DNA from: Prosopocoilus inquinatus
Lineage: Eukaryota > Arthropoda > Insecta > Coleoptera > Lucanidae
Assembly (NCBI GenBank): GCA_036172665.1
Contig: CM069870.1
Location: 63,426,212 to 63,490,211, forward strand
Reading direction: 5' to 3'
DNA length: 64,000 nt
Under the pieces are notes generated by a model. The model made no database searches. It was not told where the DNA came from and was given only the letters and a program-made list of their open reading frames with translations. Numbering within the stretch: position 1 is the first letter of the stretch; each line of letters opens with the position of its first letter. The translations under genes were made by a program, and so were the position numbers. Positions 12,301-22,801 of this stretch are shown here, one piece after another.

Positions 12301-14240
12301 GCAATTTACAAATTTTAATCCTTTTGTGTGCGTAGATCGTAAAAAAGAGGCATTTTGACAATACGAAAATTAGATTGTATAAAGTTTATAAGCGTAGATG
12401 TTGTTGCTGCAGGTGATTCACTCAAACATGCAATTATTATTATTGAGTAAGGCGCTCTTGGTCAGTCCTGTTTCGTGTAATTCACATCATCACGACTTGC
12501 GCTTTGCGTTGGTTTAATTAATTTGTTTTTTTGTGGAAATTGCTGATGGTAAAATAGGTTATACCTTGAAACATGTTTGTTTTGCGTACACTTTAAAACT
12601 GTTGTAAATACGAATGTACAAAATCTTTGTTGATGCTTTCTTTTCTTGTTTTTGAAAGAATTGTGAGAGGACGATGTTAACTGTAACAATCTGTTTATAA
12701 ATTGTTGAAATGCGTGAAGTCAATAATTTATTATTATAGAACCCGCTGGGTGACTAGGATATGTAAAGATGACACATATGATAGCTTTTACTTCCACTGA
12801 TTATTATGAATATATACGTATACACAACTATACATAATATATTTTTAAAGCGTTATTATCGTGATGCCGATGGTTTTCTTTTTTTTTTGTCGTTTGGGAT
12901 TGCTCCACAAAACGTATGTAGATTTTGTAAAAGGCATCAGGAAGCTGTTTCCTTCTTAGAGATAGATTGCGTTTTGATGTAAAGATTTTTTTGTTTGCTT
13001 TCGGGGAAGTTTCTGAGTGGTCTTCACCACCACTTTCATTCATTTGATTGCTTGTAAGATCAGAAACTTCATCGAATTTGTTGTAGTATGTACTATAATA
13101 GTTTGCGTAACGTCCTCAAAGCTTTTGGCTTTTACAACTTACAGTTTTAGAAGTAAAATGCCTGATTTTTGTGTGATTATAAAAACGCTGTTCAGTTCAC
13201 ATCGCGCTTTAATTTGGAAACTTTCATCTACCTCACTTTAAAGTGACTCCTCCTGTAAATAGATTCTGCTGCAGTATTATTAGTTTTTTTTTTAATAAAC
13301 GACAAACTGCCAAATTGACTACCACCACCGCTCATCACATCAGCATAATCAGAATCTTGGAGGAGTATTAACTCTCGGTGTGCTTATGATTTAAGAATTT
13401 ACTCTGGAAATGATAAGCACATCTATTTTTAGCCTTATCAGAACACGAGCAAATATCTTGCCTTGCTCCTTCATGTTTTATTTGTCCTACTTTTTTGCTG
13501 CCTGCAAATTCTCTTGTTAAACATAAGAATTAAGTGCGATGTGATTTACTACGAGCTATGCATTTTAGTGTACGAAGGTGATAATAATTTTAAAAAAATT
13601 GTCTGTGTACATAAATTTTCCAAAAATATTCTGTATATATCTGGTTAGGTGTATGTATGTACATAATGAGGTGTAAATAAGAAAAAGAAAATTATAATTT
13701 GAGGACGTTGCGCCTACACAAGATCGAACAAACGAGCGTTAAAATTGTACACTTCTGAACCACCAGAGCCCTGGTTTTGCTGGAAGAAACGAACGAGTTG
13801 GCGGCTCTTCGCGTGTCATTAATGGTGACGCTGTTTTTGGCTGTGATAAAGTCCTTATCGACAATTACTGTATGATATTGACTTCGTTCAGATGGGAGTA
13901 CTATCATATCTTTATATTTTTTAGTGGGACGCCGGGCGTCGACTTCTTTACCATTGCAAAGGAGTCGTCGTCGACGGTCGCTCTTGCAAACTCTTGTGAT
14001 AAGGGACCTTGTCACTAAAGTAAATATCGTAGCTAGTTTTTAGTTTGTGTCACTGTTCTCCTTTTTTTTTCGTTTTGTAAGTGAAACTTGAAATTTGTAA
14101 AGAACACAAACTTTTACTTGAATATTTAAATATAATACATGTTATTTAATTTAGTGTTTTCATTGTGTTTACCTTTACCTTTGCTCTTTCAACAAGATAA
14201 CACTTTTTCGCCTCCTTCCAATTAGATTTTTTAGACTTTT
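9351..14240. other. Intergenic, no supported gene
   Basis: This AT-rich stretch contains only short reading frames without recognisable domains. Minor structure: a tandem copy of cacagaagcgattggtgta at about 10178-10216, and a repeated tttgtgattgaaagc block at 9889 and 9934. The section 12.4-14.0 kb is less AT-biased and has a 107-residue minus-strand frame at 13692-14015, but it shows no domain, splice context or conservation I could judge. Confidence 0.4.
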
Positions 14241-15597
14241 TTCACCCCGAAAACTCGCAGTTCTGTTTTATCCCGTCCTTCGGGGGGACTTGCTAAAGAT
14301 TGAATACAATTTTTCATTTATAAAAATGAATATCGAATTCCGTTTTTTTAATTGCACTTCAACCGGTAAATGTAAACAGTCGAAATTTCTTACATAAATT
14401 ATTTTCTTTCGAGTATTAAATGATCTAGCGTATTGCATTTTAACTTCGCATAAAGAAATTCGTGGCGCAAATTCAAAATTATCAAACTCTAAGCGAGTAT
14501 AAGGACTAAACAACTTGTTTGATAAGCTTGTTTCTTTTGCTGATGGCGAGGGAAAGTAACCGTGCGAAAACGTTTCATGCCAACTCAAAAATCGAAGTTC
14601 CGAAGGGACACGCTAGAAGATAGCAGCTCCTGGACCGGTTTTGCTTATTATTATTAACTACATGAAAACAGGAATTCTAAAAACCAATTTATGTCTTTCT
14701 TAAATAGGCCCGATGCCCATTTGATAGATTAAAGCGTAATGAAGGGAGGTTTTCCCTAATTTTCTAAATTTAACACTTTTTTTCGCCCTGAAAAGTCGCA
14801 GTTCTGTTTTATCCCGTGCTTCGGAGGGACTTGTTAAAGATCGAATGCAATTTTTCATTTATAAAAATGAAAAACGAATTCCGTTTTTTTAATCGCACTT
14901 CAACCGAGAAATGTAAACAGCCGAAATTTCTTACATAAATTATTTTCGTTCAAGTATTAAATGATCTAGCGTATTCCTTTTTACATTCGCATAAAGAAAT
15001 TCGAGGCGCGAATTCAAAATGATCAAACTCTAAGCGAGTATAAAGACTAAAGAACCTGTTTGATAAGCTTCACGGCTACTCAAAAATCGAAGTTCCGAAG
15101 GGACACGCTACAGGGTAGTAGCTCCTGGGCTGGTTTTGCAGTGCGAGGGGAAATCAGGGCGAAGTCGTGAAGCAAGGTCGTTCCTTGGACACAAGGGTTC
15201 TTTTCTTCAATTTTTTCAATAATGACCAAGTTTCTTCCCCTTACGTAGTTCACCCCCTTTTTGCATTCTGCAGCGGAACAGCAGAGGTCTTCTTGTGCAG
15301 AATCCCACCTTATATCAGGTAGGAAGATGATTTTTATCAAGTTCAATGGTCAATACTGAAATTGAGGAAATTCCTCATAAAATCTCAAATCATTTTATTT
15401 CTTTTGTTATTATTTTCTATCTGTAACTTTAGCATTTAATATATTCCTTTATTTATAATATTTTCTTGGGATTTTTATTTCTTTATTTTTATTTTTATCT
15501 ATTTAATTACATGAGAACAGAATTTCTAAAAACCTATTTCTGTCTTTCTTAAATGGGCCCGATGTATTGATAGTTTAAAGCGTAATCAAGGGAGTGT
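14241..15597. repeat. Composite direct duplication
   Basis: Segment 14241-14645 recurs at 14781-15140 in the same orientation with about 85-90% similarity. Shared landmarks include cgcagttctgttttatcccg, aatgatctagcgtatt and aagttccgaagggacacgct. The second copy lacks a central piece near its end. A neighbouring block, 14658-14748, recurs at 15508-15595 (shared tctttcttaaat and gcccgatg). The unit is therefore A-B, A'-spacer-B'. No protein is evident in either copy. Confidence 0.7.
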
Positions 15598-16089
15598 GAA
15601 TGTGACTGTTTCTTTGCTTAGTAGATCACGCTTACTGAAAGGTGTTGTAGTGTTGGAAATTCTGCTTTTTTCCAAATTCAAACCAACGCTGGAAATCCAG
15701 ATTTCCATTTTAATAGCACCACCTTCTATTACACACAAAATTTAAATGAAAGTACTTGAGAGATCTTCTTCAAATCTAAACCCAAAAGAATCTGTTTCCT
15801 AACGGGGTCGATGAACCTATGGGGGTCGATAAACTGCTACGGGTCTTTTAGAGGGTCGAAGTTATAAATCCTTGTCTAGTGGAAGCCTATCTGAATAATT
15901 TATAATAAAAGTAGAAGATTCACAAATAATAATTTAAATTAAACATTGTTTATACAGTGATGAACATAGTAAACGGTACACTATTTTTTCATCGACAGCT
16001 TTAATTACTACAACTTTGTGTGTTAACTCAGTTACAATAAATTGTACTTAAATTGCTATCGATCACATAAAAATTAAATAAACCCGAAT

Positions 16090-17720
16090 AAAAGAACAGA
16101 AAAGGCGATCAATTGATTACATCATAATAAAAAATAAGATACCGTCAAGTGTAATAAAACGAAAACAAAAGACGACCGTCGATGAAGACGGGATGAACTT
16201 AAAAATGTGTAAAACTAACAATAAGTCAAATCGACATAAAAATAAATTCGTAAAAAAAATAATTTTAATATAAAAGAAGGACGGTCCATTGATTATCAAA
16301 AAAAAATTACCGTCAAATGTAATAAAAATAAATAAAACAAAAGACGATCGCCAATGTAAAGACGAAAAAATATGTAGGTAATAAAAATGCGCAAAACCAA
16401 AAGCAAAAACAATAAGTCAAATCGATATAAAAACTGAGGACCAAAAATTTAATCTGTAAATGTTAAAGAATAAAAAAATAAAACACCGTCAAATGTAAAC
16501 GAAAGAGGATCGTCGATGGAGACAGGACGAACTAAAAAAATGTGTAAAACTGACCAATAAATTAAATCGATATAAAAATTGGCAAAAAACTTCTATTAAT
16601 CTTAATTGAAGTCAAATCTTGTCCATTGAAAATTGTAAGATTTTTTTTAACTCTAAATGGATACTTTTTAAAATATGAAATAGCACTCAACGTTTCACTC
16701 CTGACGAAGCTATCAATCGAGAGTGAAAAGTTCAGTTCCATTTCCTATTTTAACGGCGTTCGTTTAGAGTTAAAAAGAAATCTTTTAATCTCAACATTAA
16801 AGTACGACGATCTTTTGTTAAAAAAAATAAGTAAATTATCGTCAAATGTAATAAAACGAAAACAAAAGACGATCGTCGGTGAAGACGGGAAGAAAATAAA
16901 AAAGCGCAAAACTTTTAACAGTAAGTCAAATCGATATAAGAACTGGCGATCAAAAATTTAATCTGCAAATATTAAAGAAGAAGGACAATTAATTAACAAT
17001 TGATTATCAAAATAAAAATAAAATTACCTGAAATGTGTTAATAAAATAAAAACAAAAGAGGATCGTCGATGAAGAAAGGAAGAAAATAAAAATGCGCAAA
17101 AGCGACAGTAAGTCAAATCGATACAAAAATTGACAACCAAAAATTTAATCTGTAAATATTAAAAAGGACTGTAGGTTAATAATTAAAAAATCAAATCAAA
17201 TTGAAAGAAAGAGTGAAAATGACTATCAATCGACAACATTGAACTGTATAATAAAATAAATTCAAATCGAGGATATGAAGGAAAAGAACAACAAAAATCA
17301 ATCGATTGATAATTTAAAAAATAAAAAAGATCATTTCAAATAAAATCAAACAAAAGATAATGAATTGATTTGCCAAAATAAAAGTTAAAAAAAAATTAAC
17401 AATAGAGAAGTCAATTTGAATTAAAAATGGACAAATTTTCTGATAAATAAAAATGTAATCCTGAATATTAAATTTAAAAAATGATTAAAAAATAACGCAT
17501 AAAAGGGAAAATAAAAATGGCGTTCAACTGACGGGATTAAAAGATAAAATAAAATCAAATCGAGCAAATAGAAAGAAAACAAAAGACGATCAAACAAATT
17601 AACAAATAAAATCGAATCAAACATAATCAAAAAAATGAAAAACAGAAATTAAAAACAAATGAAATGAAATCGAATAAAAGAAAGAAACAAAGGTCGATCG
17701 ATTTATTATATTAAAAATTC
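16090..17720. repeat. AT-rich degenerate tandem repeat block
   Basis: Degenerate units of roughly 200 bases recur. Their landmarks are aaacaaaagacgatcgtcg, gaagacgggaagaaaataaaaa, aagtcaaatcgatataaaaa and aaaaatttaatctgtaaat, seen near 16145-16240, 16330-16470, 16480-16580, 16850-16960, 17050-17150 and more weakly to 17700. Related sequence appears again at 32640-32900 and 33350-33560. Long stop-poor frames here come from base composition, not coding. Confidence 0.6.
16637..16793. repeat. Foldback element with CACTCCTGACGAAGC loop
   Basis: The outer arms pair aagattttttttaactctaa with ttagagttaaaaagaaatctt. The inner arms pair tttcactc with gagtgaaa. The loop contains ctgacgaagctatcaatcga. 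It has the same design as the palindromes at 52383 and 53268 (CAACGTTTC arm, CTGACGAAG or ATCGACGAAG loop, GAAA), so these belong to one family. It sits inside the AT-rich repeat block. Confidence 0.6.
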
Positions 17721-18222
17721 AATTAAATTGGAAGTCGAATAAGGAATTTAGAATTTAGAAAAAACAAAGACTGTCGATGATGAAGATGAGACGAAAGAAA
17801 AAATTCTAGACGCAGGTGGCTTATCGCCATTTATAAAGAGACAAAACAATGAGGAAGGAATGCCGGAAAGAAAGTGAAAGAGAAGTTGGATAACAATTGA
17901 ATAAAAAGGTAAAATAGGAAATGATCGATGAAAAAAAAAACTCAAAGAAAACCAAAAACAACTCTCAAGGAAGTGTAGGAAGAAAGAGAAAGGAGACGGA
18001 GTGTTGCAAAGAAGGAAGAGAGGAGGAGGATATTATAACCCATTATAACTAGAAAAGCATTGTAAGGTATAATTGAAAAATCGGAATTTTTTATTGTGTT
18101 TTTATTGTATAATATCATTCCACTTCTGTTTGTAGTATCTTTTCTTTCCCTATTTTTTATTTATCAGTAACTGTCAGTGTTAAATTACAACAAAAAAACA
18201 GTGTATTTCGTTTGCCACGTAT

Positions 18223-18697
18223 ACAGAGTGTATCGGGAGGAACGGACCATTCGCCAGGAACGTAAATATAAGACGACCCAATAACTGTAATTCAACATTA
18301 ATTTATTTTCAAGGTACAACGTTTTAAAACTGTAAAATGTGCAGTAAATAATTATAACCACATTAAATTTCAAGTATGGCAATACGTTGTTTGTTTACGA
18401 CTTTTATAGTGAAATTCCAAACCAACGTTTGTAGAATCGATTGCGCTGTGGATCGATATGGCCGTCCGAAGCGTTGCACCTTTGGACTTTTGTTTCTATG
18501 TTACGGACCCAAATAATGTAATTCAAAGAAAATGCTACGTATGTTACGGCGTTGTAAATTGAAACCATTTAGACTGAGTGTGTGTGAATCGTGGTTAAAC
18601 TAGACAACTCATGGACGAACCAAAGAATTCGATTGTGCCTTCTTTGACAAACGTGTCAGATTCGCCGTTTTGTGCGTTCTTCTTGACTCACCCTGTA
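18223..18697. mobile_element. Possible non-autonomous TIR element (tacagrgtg ends)
   Basis: The left end reads tacagagtg and the right end, read on the minus strand, tacagggtgagtcaagaag. Such TACAGGGTG ends bound many insect DNA-element remnants. About 475 bp, with no transposase. Only the outermost dozen bases match, so the borders and the class are uncertain. It lies just upstream of the next gene. Confidence 0.3.
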
Positions 18698-18811
18698 CTC
18701 GCCAGTCAATTTTTTTGACACACGTCACCCAGCAAAATTCGAAAGATATGATTATCTTCGTTACTAAAATTCCACGTGCTCATTAATTATTGTTAACGCC
18801 GGAAGCAAAGT

Positions 18812-21800
18812 ATGTCGAAGCTACCGAAGCCGTCGAAATTGCCAGGTCCACCGGGCCGGGCACCAGAGAGGACCGTTCATTCTCTAACCAGAACGACGTC
18901 CAGTTCGACTACAGTCACTACGATTGAGACCACTAGGATACCTTCGGGTTCAAGAACAGGACAACCTGGTGCCGCTGGGTATGGTTTACCGCAGCCACCC
19001 CGTGCTGGAGCACGAGCGCTAACAGCACCTCCGTCGAGTGTTGGAGGAAGAGCTCCACCATCGCGAGCTTTACCACCACCGCGAGTTCCACCATCACGAG
19101 CTTTACCACCACCGCGAGCTCCACAATCGCGAGCTTTACCACCACCGCGAGCTTTACCACCACCGCGAGCTTTACCACCACCGCGAGCTTTACCAACACC
19201 GCGAGCTTTTCCACCACGAGCTCCACCAGCTTTACCAGCACCTCGTCCAGGACCAAGTATCTCTCGACCCGGGCCAGATCGAGGTTTAGGTGTGCAATTT
19301 TTTGACTTACGTTTCCAAATCAATCTTCCTCCTACCATCGTTCCTTTGCGACAGATCACTGAAATAAAGGTTTAGGCTACGTCCGACTCGTGGCCAAAAT
19401 AGGAAACCCATGGAGAACCAAATTTTACATCTGTAGGACGTATCAGAGTAGCCACGTTTTAAAATGCGAAGAGTTTGCCAATGAGTCGGACGAATTCGGG
19501 CCTTCTTTGACAATGAGTCGGGCGCAGCCTTAAAATTGGTAACAACTGAAGATGCGACGAGTCGATTTCTAGTTACTTTCCGTTCCATCATCAATATCAA
19601 TTAGCTAACATTTTTTGGATTAATCAATTTCAGCGACTCCGGTTTATCAAAAACGAGCGGCTCCAAAGAGTTCCGGTTATGGCGTTCCAGGACCCAGCAG
19701 ACCTGCCTCACAGTACGCGTTACGGTAACTTTGAGGACGTCGATTTTACTACTTTTGTTATCAGGATGAAAACGTCGACGAGCTCCAAGACGGAAGTTAA
19801 AGGCGGAAAGACGATTAAAACGATAAAGACGACAACCGCCAGAGCACCTGACGCGTCTCCCTATCAAGGTTTGCGCAAGTCTTTTTTTCGTAAGACGCAT
19901 TTTAAAAATTCAATGTTTTTTCGGCAGAATTACCTGAAGGCAAGTATTCGTTTACGCAACCCATGCCGCGTGGTAAGTAAAAGGGTGAGGTAATAATAAT
20001 AATTTCATCGAAAAACAAATTTTCACGAAGGTGCCGGGCCGTATTCAAGTCCACCTCAGATGCGTGAAAGACTTGAAAGGTTCACGCCAAGAGGCTTGCA
20101 GGGATTTCGGGTAGAACCGGACGCGACGATGCCGGATCCTCGTCGGCAATTGATGAAACATCCTGGGTACGAAGAAATGTATAGTGGAAGCTTGGACATC
20201 AGAAGACCTGCTTATGGACCTCCAACTGAAGAAGAGGGTTACTATACCCCGGCAGATACCTCAATGATGCAACATGCGGTAATAAGTTCGAGCTCCAGCG
20301 CATTCTCCTGAAACATGCTCTAGAGCATCCAATCGAAAACGCTATTGGATTTAGTTTAAAAGAACGATGTTGTAGATTGCACCTGGTGAATTCGACTTTG
20401 AATCTCCAACTCCTTCACCTGGGGCTACGCCTAGCACTTGCGGTGCAGTTTGCCCAACAGGTAGATAACATTTTCAATTGATGTTTCTGCACGCGTTATT
20501 AATTTTTCTGCAGCCCCCTCTGATGAACCTGGGAAAAAATCACCGCTCCAACAACAGATGCACGGGCAACTCATGGAAGAATCCATGAGAAGTCCTGGGA
20601 AAATCGTCAAATCATCCGGAACGAGGGCATCACGCGTTTGCCCTCACGTGATTATGACCGACGAGGGCCCCGTCGACGTCGACGCCCAAATCATCACCGA
20701 AAAAATGGTGGAGAGAACTCCCACGCAAGAGACGATCAGCAAACAGATCGTCGGGATTGCGAAACAAGGACCAGACGATGTGCGAAGGATAGAGCTAGCC
20801 ACGGAAACTATGTGAGTAACCTATTCGATCGTTCACCTCCAAAATTTAAACATGCTTTTCAGAGGCGCTCCTTCTTCACCCCCAGCACCTGTGAGTCCCC
20901 CATCACTTCTCGAATACTCAGTCTTAACTAAATTTTCATTTGTCAAATAGGGACAGCCTCTGCATGAAATCATTGCCGTGACAAGCTCGGTTGCAATAGC
21001 AGGAGGTATCAAGGATATCGCAAAGACCGTCACTTACGAGGCCATCAAGGTATCATCGACTGCTTTCGAATAATCTACGAGGTGCTTGCTTTATTTTTGC
21101 CATCGTAGGATAAATCCGGAGGAGCTGGAGCTGGAGCTGAAGCTGGGGGAGTAAACATAGTCGAGATATCGAAAATGGTTGAAGAGGAAGCTGCGGAAGT
21201 GGATAAAACGTTAAAGCTGCGTCCGCTGGAGCTAAAGAAGATGTCGCCAGGAACTTACGGGGTCAGAAAGCGAGCGCACGAGTTGCTCATAAATCCAAGC
21301 TCCGTGTCGAGAATAGAAGATGTAATTACCTCGTTCAAACATTGTGGTTTCGTTATTTTCGATTGTTTCGACGTTGCAGTCTGTGATATACCCCTTACCA
21401 GACGCTGATCAAGAACAAGAGGAGCTTCAGCCCGAGTTGATGGCGTCGATAATGCATTCTGAAGAGCAAGGGATTCAATTGGGGGCCTACCCCGGCCAAC
21501 TATGTGATATGTTGTTCCCGGATGGTAAGACCGACGTGGTCGACGTAAGCTCTGCCGCACCGGCTCCTCTTCAGGACGTCGTGGTACCCATGGAGATTCC
21601 TCAGAAGGTTCACGAGAGCGCCATGAATGACGAATTGGAAAAGGCTATTTATACGGTGGAGCAATTGGGGACTGAAAAGCCGAAGGACAGCGCGTACTAT
21701 GAGAAGCTACCGGATGAGGAGAAAGCAGCACCGCTTAAAAATGTTGCTAGAAGAAGTGAGTACTTAATTTTCTCACCACCAATTATGACGACTGGTGTCA

Positions 21801-22592
21801 CCACAATTTCACGATTCCATCTTCAACATGTCGCGTCATTGTCACTAAAATGTAACGATTGCGGCAGACAGATTTACTCCTTTACATACTTCCTGCTTCT
21901 TAATAATAAAAGTTATAACCTACTCGTGCGCGTCAACCAATTTTGGAAAAATCGAAGGGTCATCATGATCATGACTCCAGAGGGTCTAATTTTCTCGATG
22001 CGTTTTTTACTTTGATTAATTTTAAAGAAAATAATAAGAATGATAAATCATGTTATTTTTTTATCGCTGTATAGGAAAGAAAACAGACATTCCCCAAGGA
22101 GCGGTTGACTTGAGAGCAGAGTTGCCCCCATGGAAAAAAGACGGTAAATAAAAAATAAACACGACGGTAATTAAAAGCAATTCAACTTTCGTGTCCGCAG
22201 AGTTTAAAAACGTAATAGATTTAGTTGGGGCCCAGCCCAACAGCGTTCTGATCGCTGCCTCAACCGACGATGAAACGCTGGAAGACCTGGAGAAAAGCAG
22301 CCCAGAGGGGGTTCCTGGAATCGAGTACTTCTTGCAGTTGGAGCCGCCGACGCACGTTTCACGCGTGCAGCTCAGGGGCTCGACGAAACCCCCGTGGTTT
22401 CCGGGTAAAATTCTTAGCCCCCGTTAATTCGGGCGATTTTCATTGGCTGTCTATCTTCTAGGGTACATATTGGCGCTTCCTGAATTTCCTGACCTGACCA
22501 AAATAGTCAAGCACCCCACGGCGGTGATAAACGCAGCCTGGCAAGCCGTCCAACCAAAAACTTTCCCTGAGGATAGCTTTTTGATCGCTTAA
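18812..22592 (+). CDS. Unrecognised 14-exon gene, Pro/Arg-repeat protein (820-822 aa)
   Basis: I do not recognise this protein. Exons: 18812-19283 (or 19289), 19634-19724, 19765-19868, 19928-19972, 20031-20278, 20376-20460, 20514-20811, 20863-20890, 20951-21049, 21109-21321, 21380-21755, 22075-22143, 22201-22404, 22462-22592. All junctions are GT-AG and keep one frame to TAA at 22590; total 2463 or 2469 nt. The start is the first ATG after an in-frame TAA at 18794. The N-terminal part is Ser/Thr/Pro-rich and disordered, with RALPPP hexapeptide repeats (about residues 83-140). The middle has Lys/Thr runs (KTIKTIKTTT). The second half is acidic and looks more ordered, with HEIIAVTSSVAIAGGI, then DVVVPMEIPQKVHESAM. 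The C-terminus contains VKHPTAVINAAWQAV. There is no signal peptide, clear membrane helix or known catalytic motif. Gene structure is secure; function is unknown. Confidence 0.85.
19058..19240 (+). repeat. 18-bp coding minisatellite (RALPPP repeats)
   Basis: The unit cgagctttaccaccaccg is repeated about nine to ten times with variants inside exon 1 of the unknown gene and encodes Arg-Ala-Leu-Pro-Pro-Pro. Because the unit length is a multiple of three and carries no stop in several frames, long false frames appear on both strands (His/Glu-rich and Leu/Val-rich); these are shadows. Copy number is likely to vary between individuals. Confidence 0.85.
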
Positions 22593-22627
22593 AATAATTA
22601 CATTCCTGGTCCTAAAAGTCAAGTGCT

Positions 22628-22756
22628 ATTAAAATGTAAAGAAATCGCTTTCCTTTATTGGCCTTCTTGAAGGGTAAGGTGTTCTTGAAGGAAGGTAAGT
22701 GCCCAGTAGGGGGAATAAAAGAGGAAAACCAGCGAGTGTTGTTGCATTGCTTTATT
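22628..22756. terminator. Facing polyadenylation signals of two convergent genes
   Basis: The stops of the unknown gene (22592) and sideroflexin (22802) are only 209 bases apart. A plus-strand ATTAAA near 22628 could serve the first. A minus-strand AATAAA (plus-strand tttatt, 22751-22756) and another near 22779 could serve sideroflexin. The 3' UTRs therefore abut or overlap slightly. Confidence 0.45.
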
Positions 22757-22801
22757 GTTCCTTAAAGTCTCGTTAAGTTATTTTATTTTCTTGGCTACGT
22801 T

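Noticed and set aside
13692..14015. 107-codon minus-strand frame
   Set aside because: Basic composition without a domain, no partner exon and no splice signals that extend it.
16117..17945. Several 60-110 codon frames in the AT-rich block
   Set aside because: They are composed of Phe, Leu, Ile, Lys and Asn from poly-A/T rich repeats and coincide with repeat units.
18877..19359. 160- and 107-codon minus-strand frames over the unknown gene
   Set aside because: They are shadows of the 18-bp coding repeat; splice continuity supports only the plus strand.
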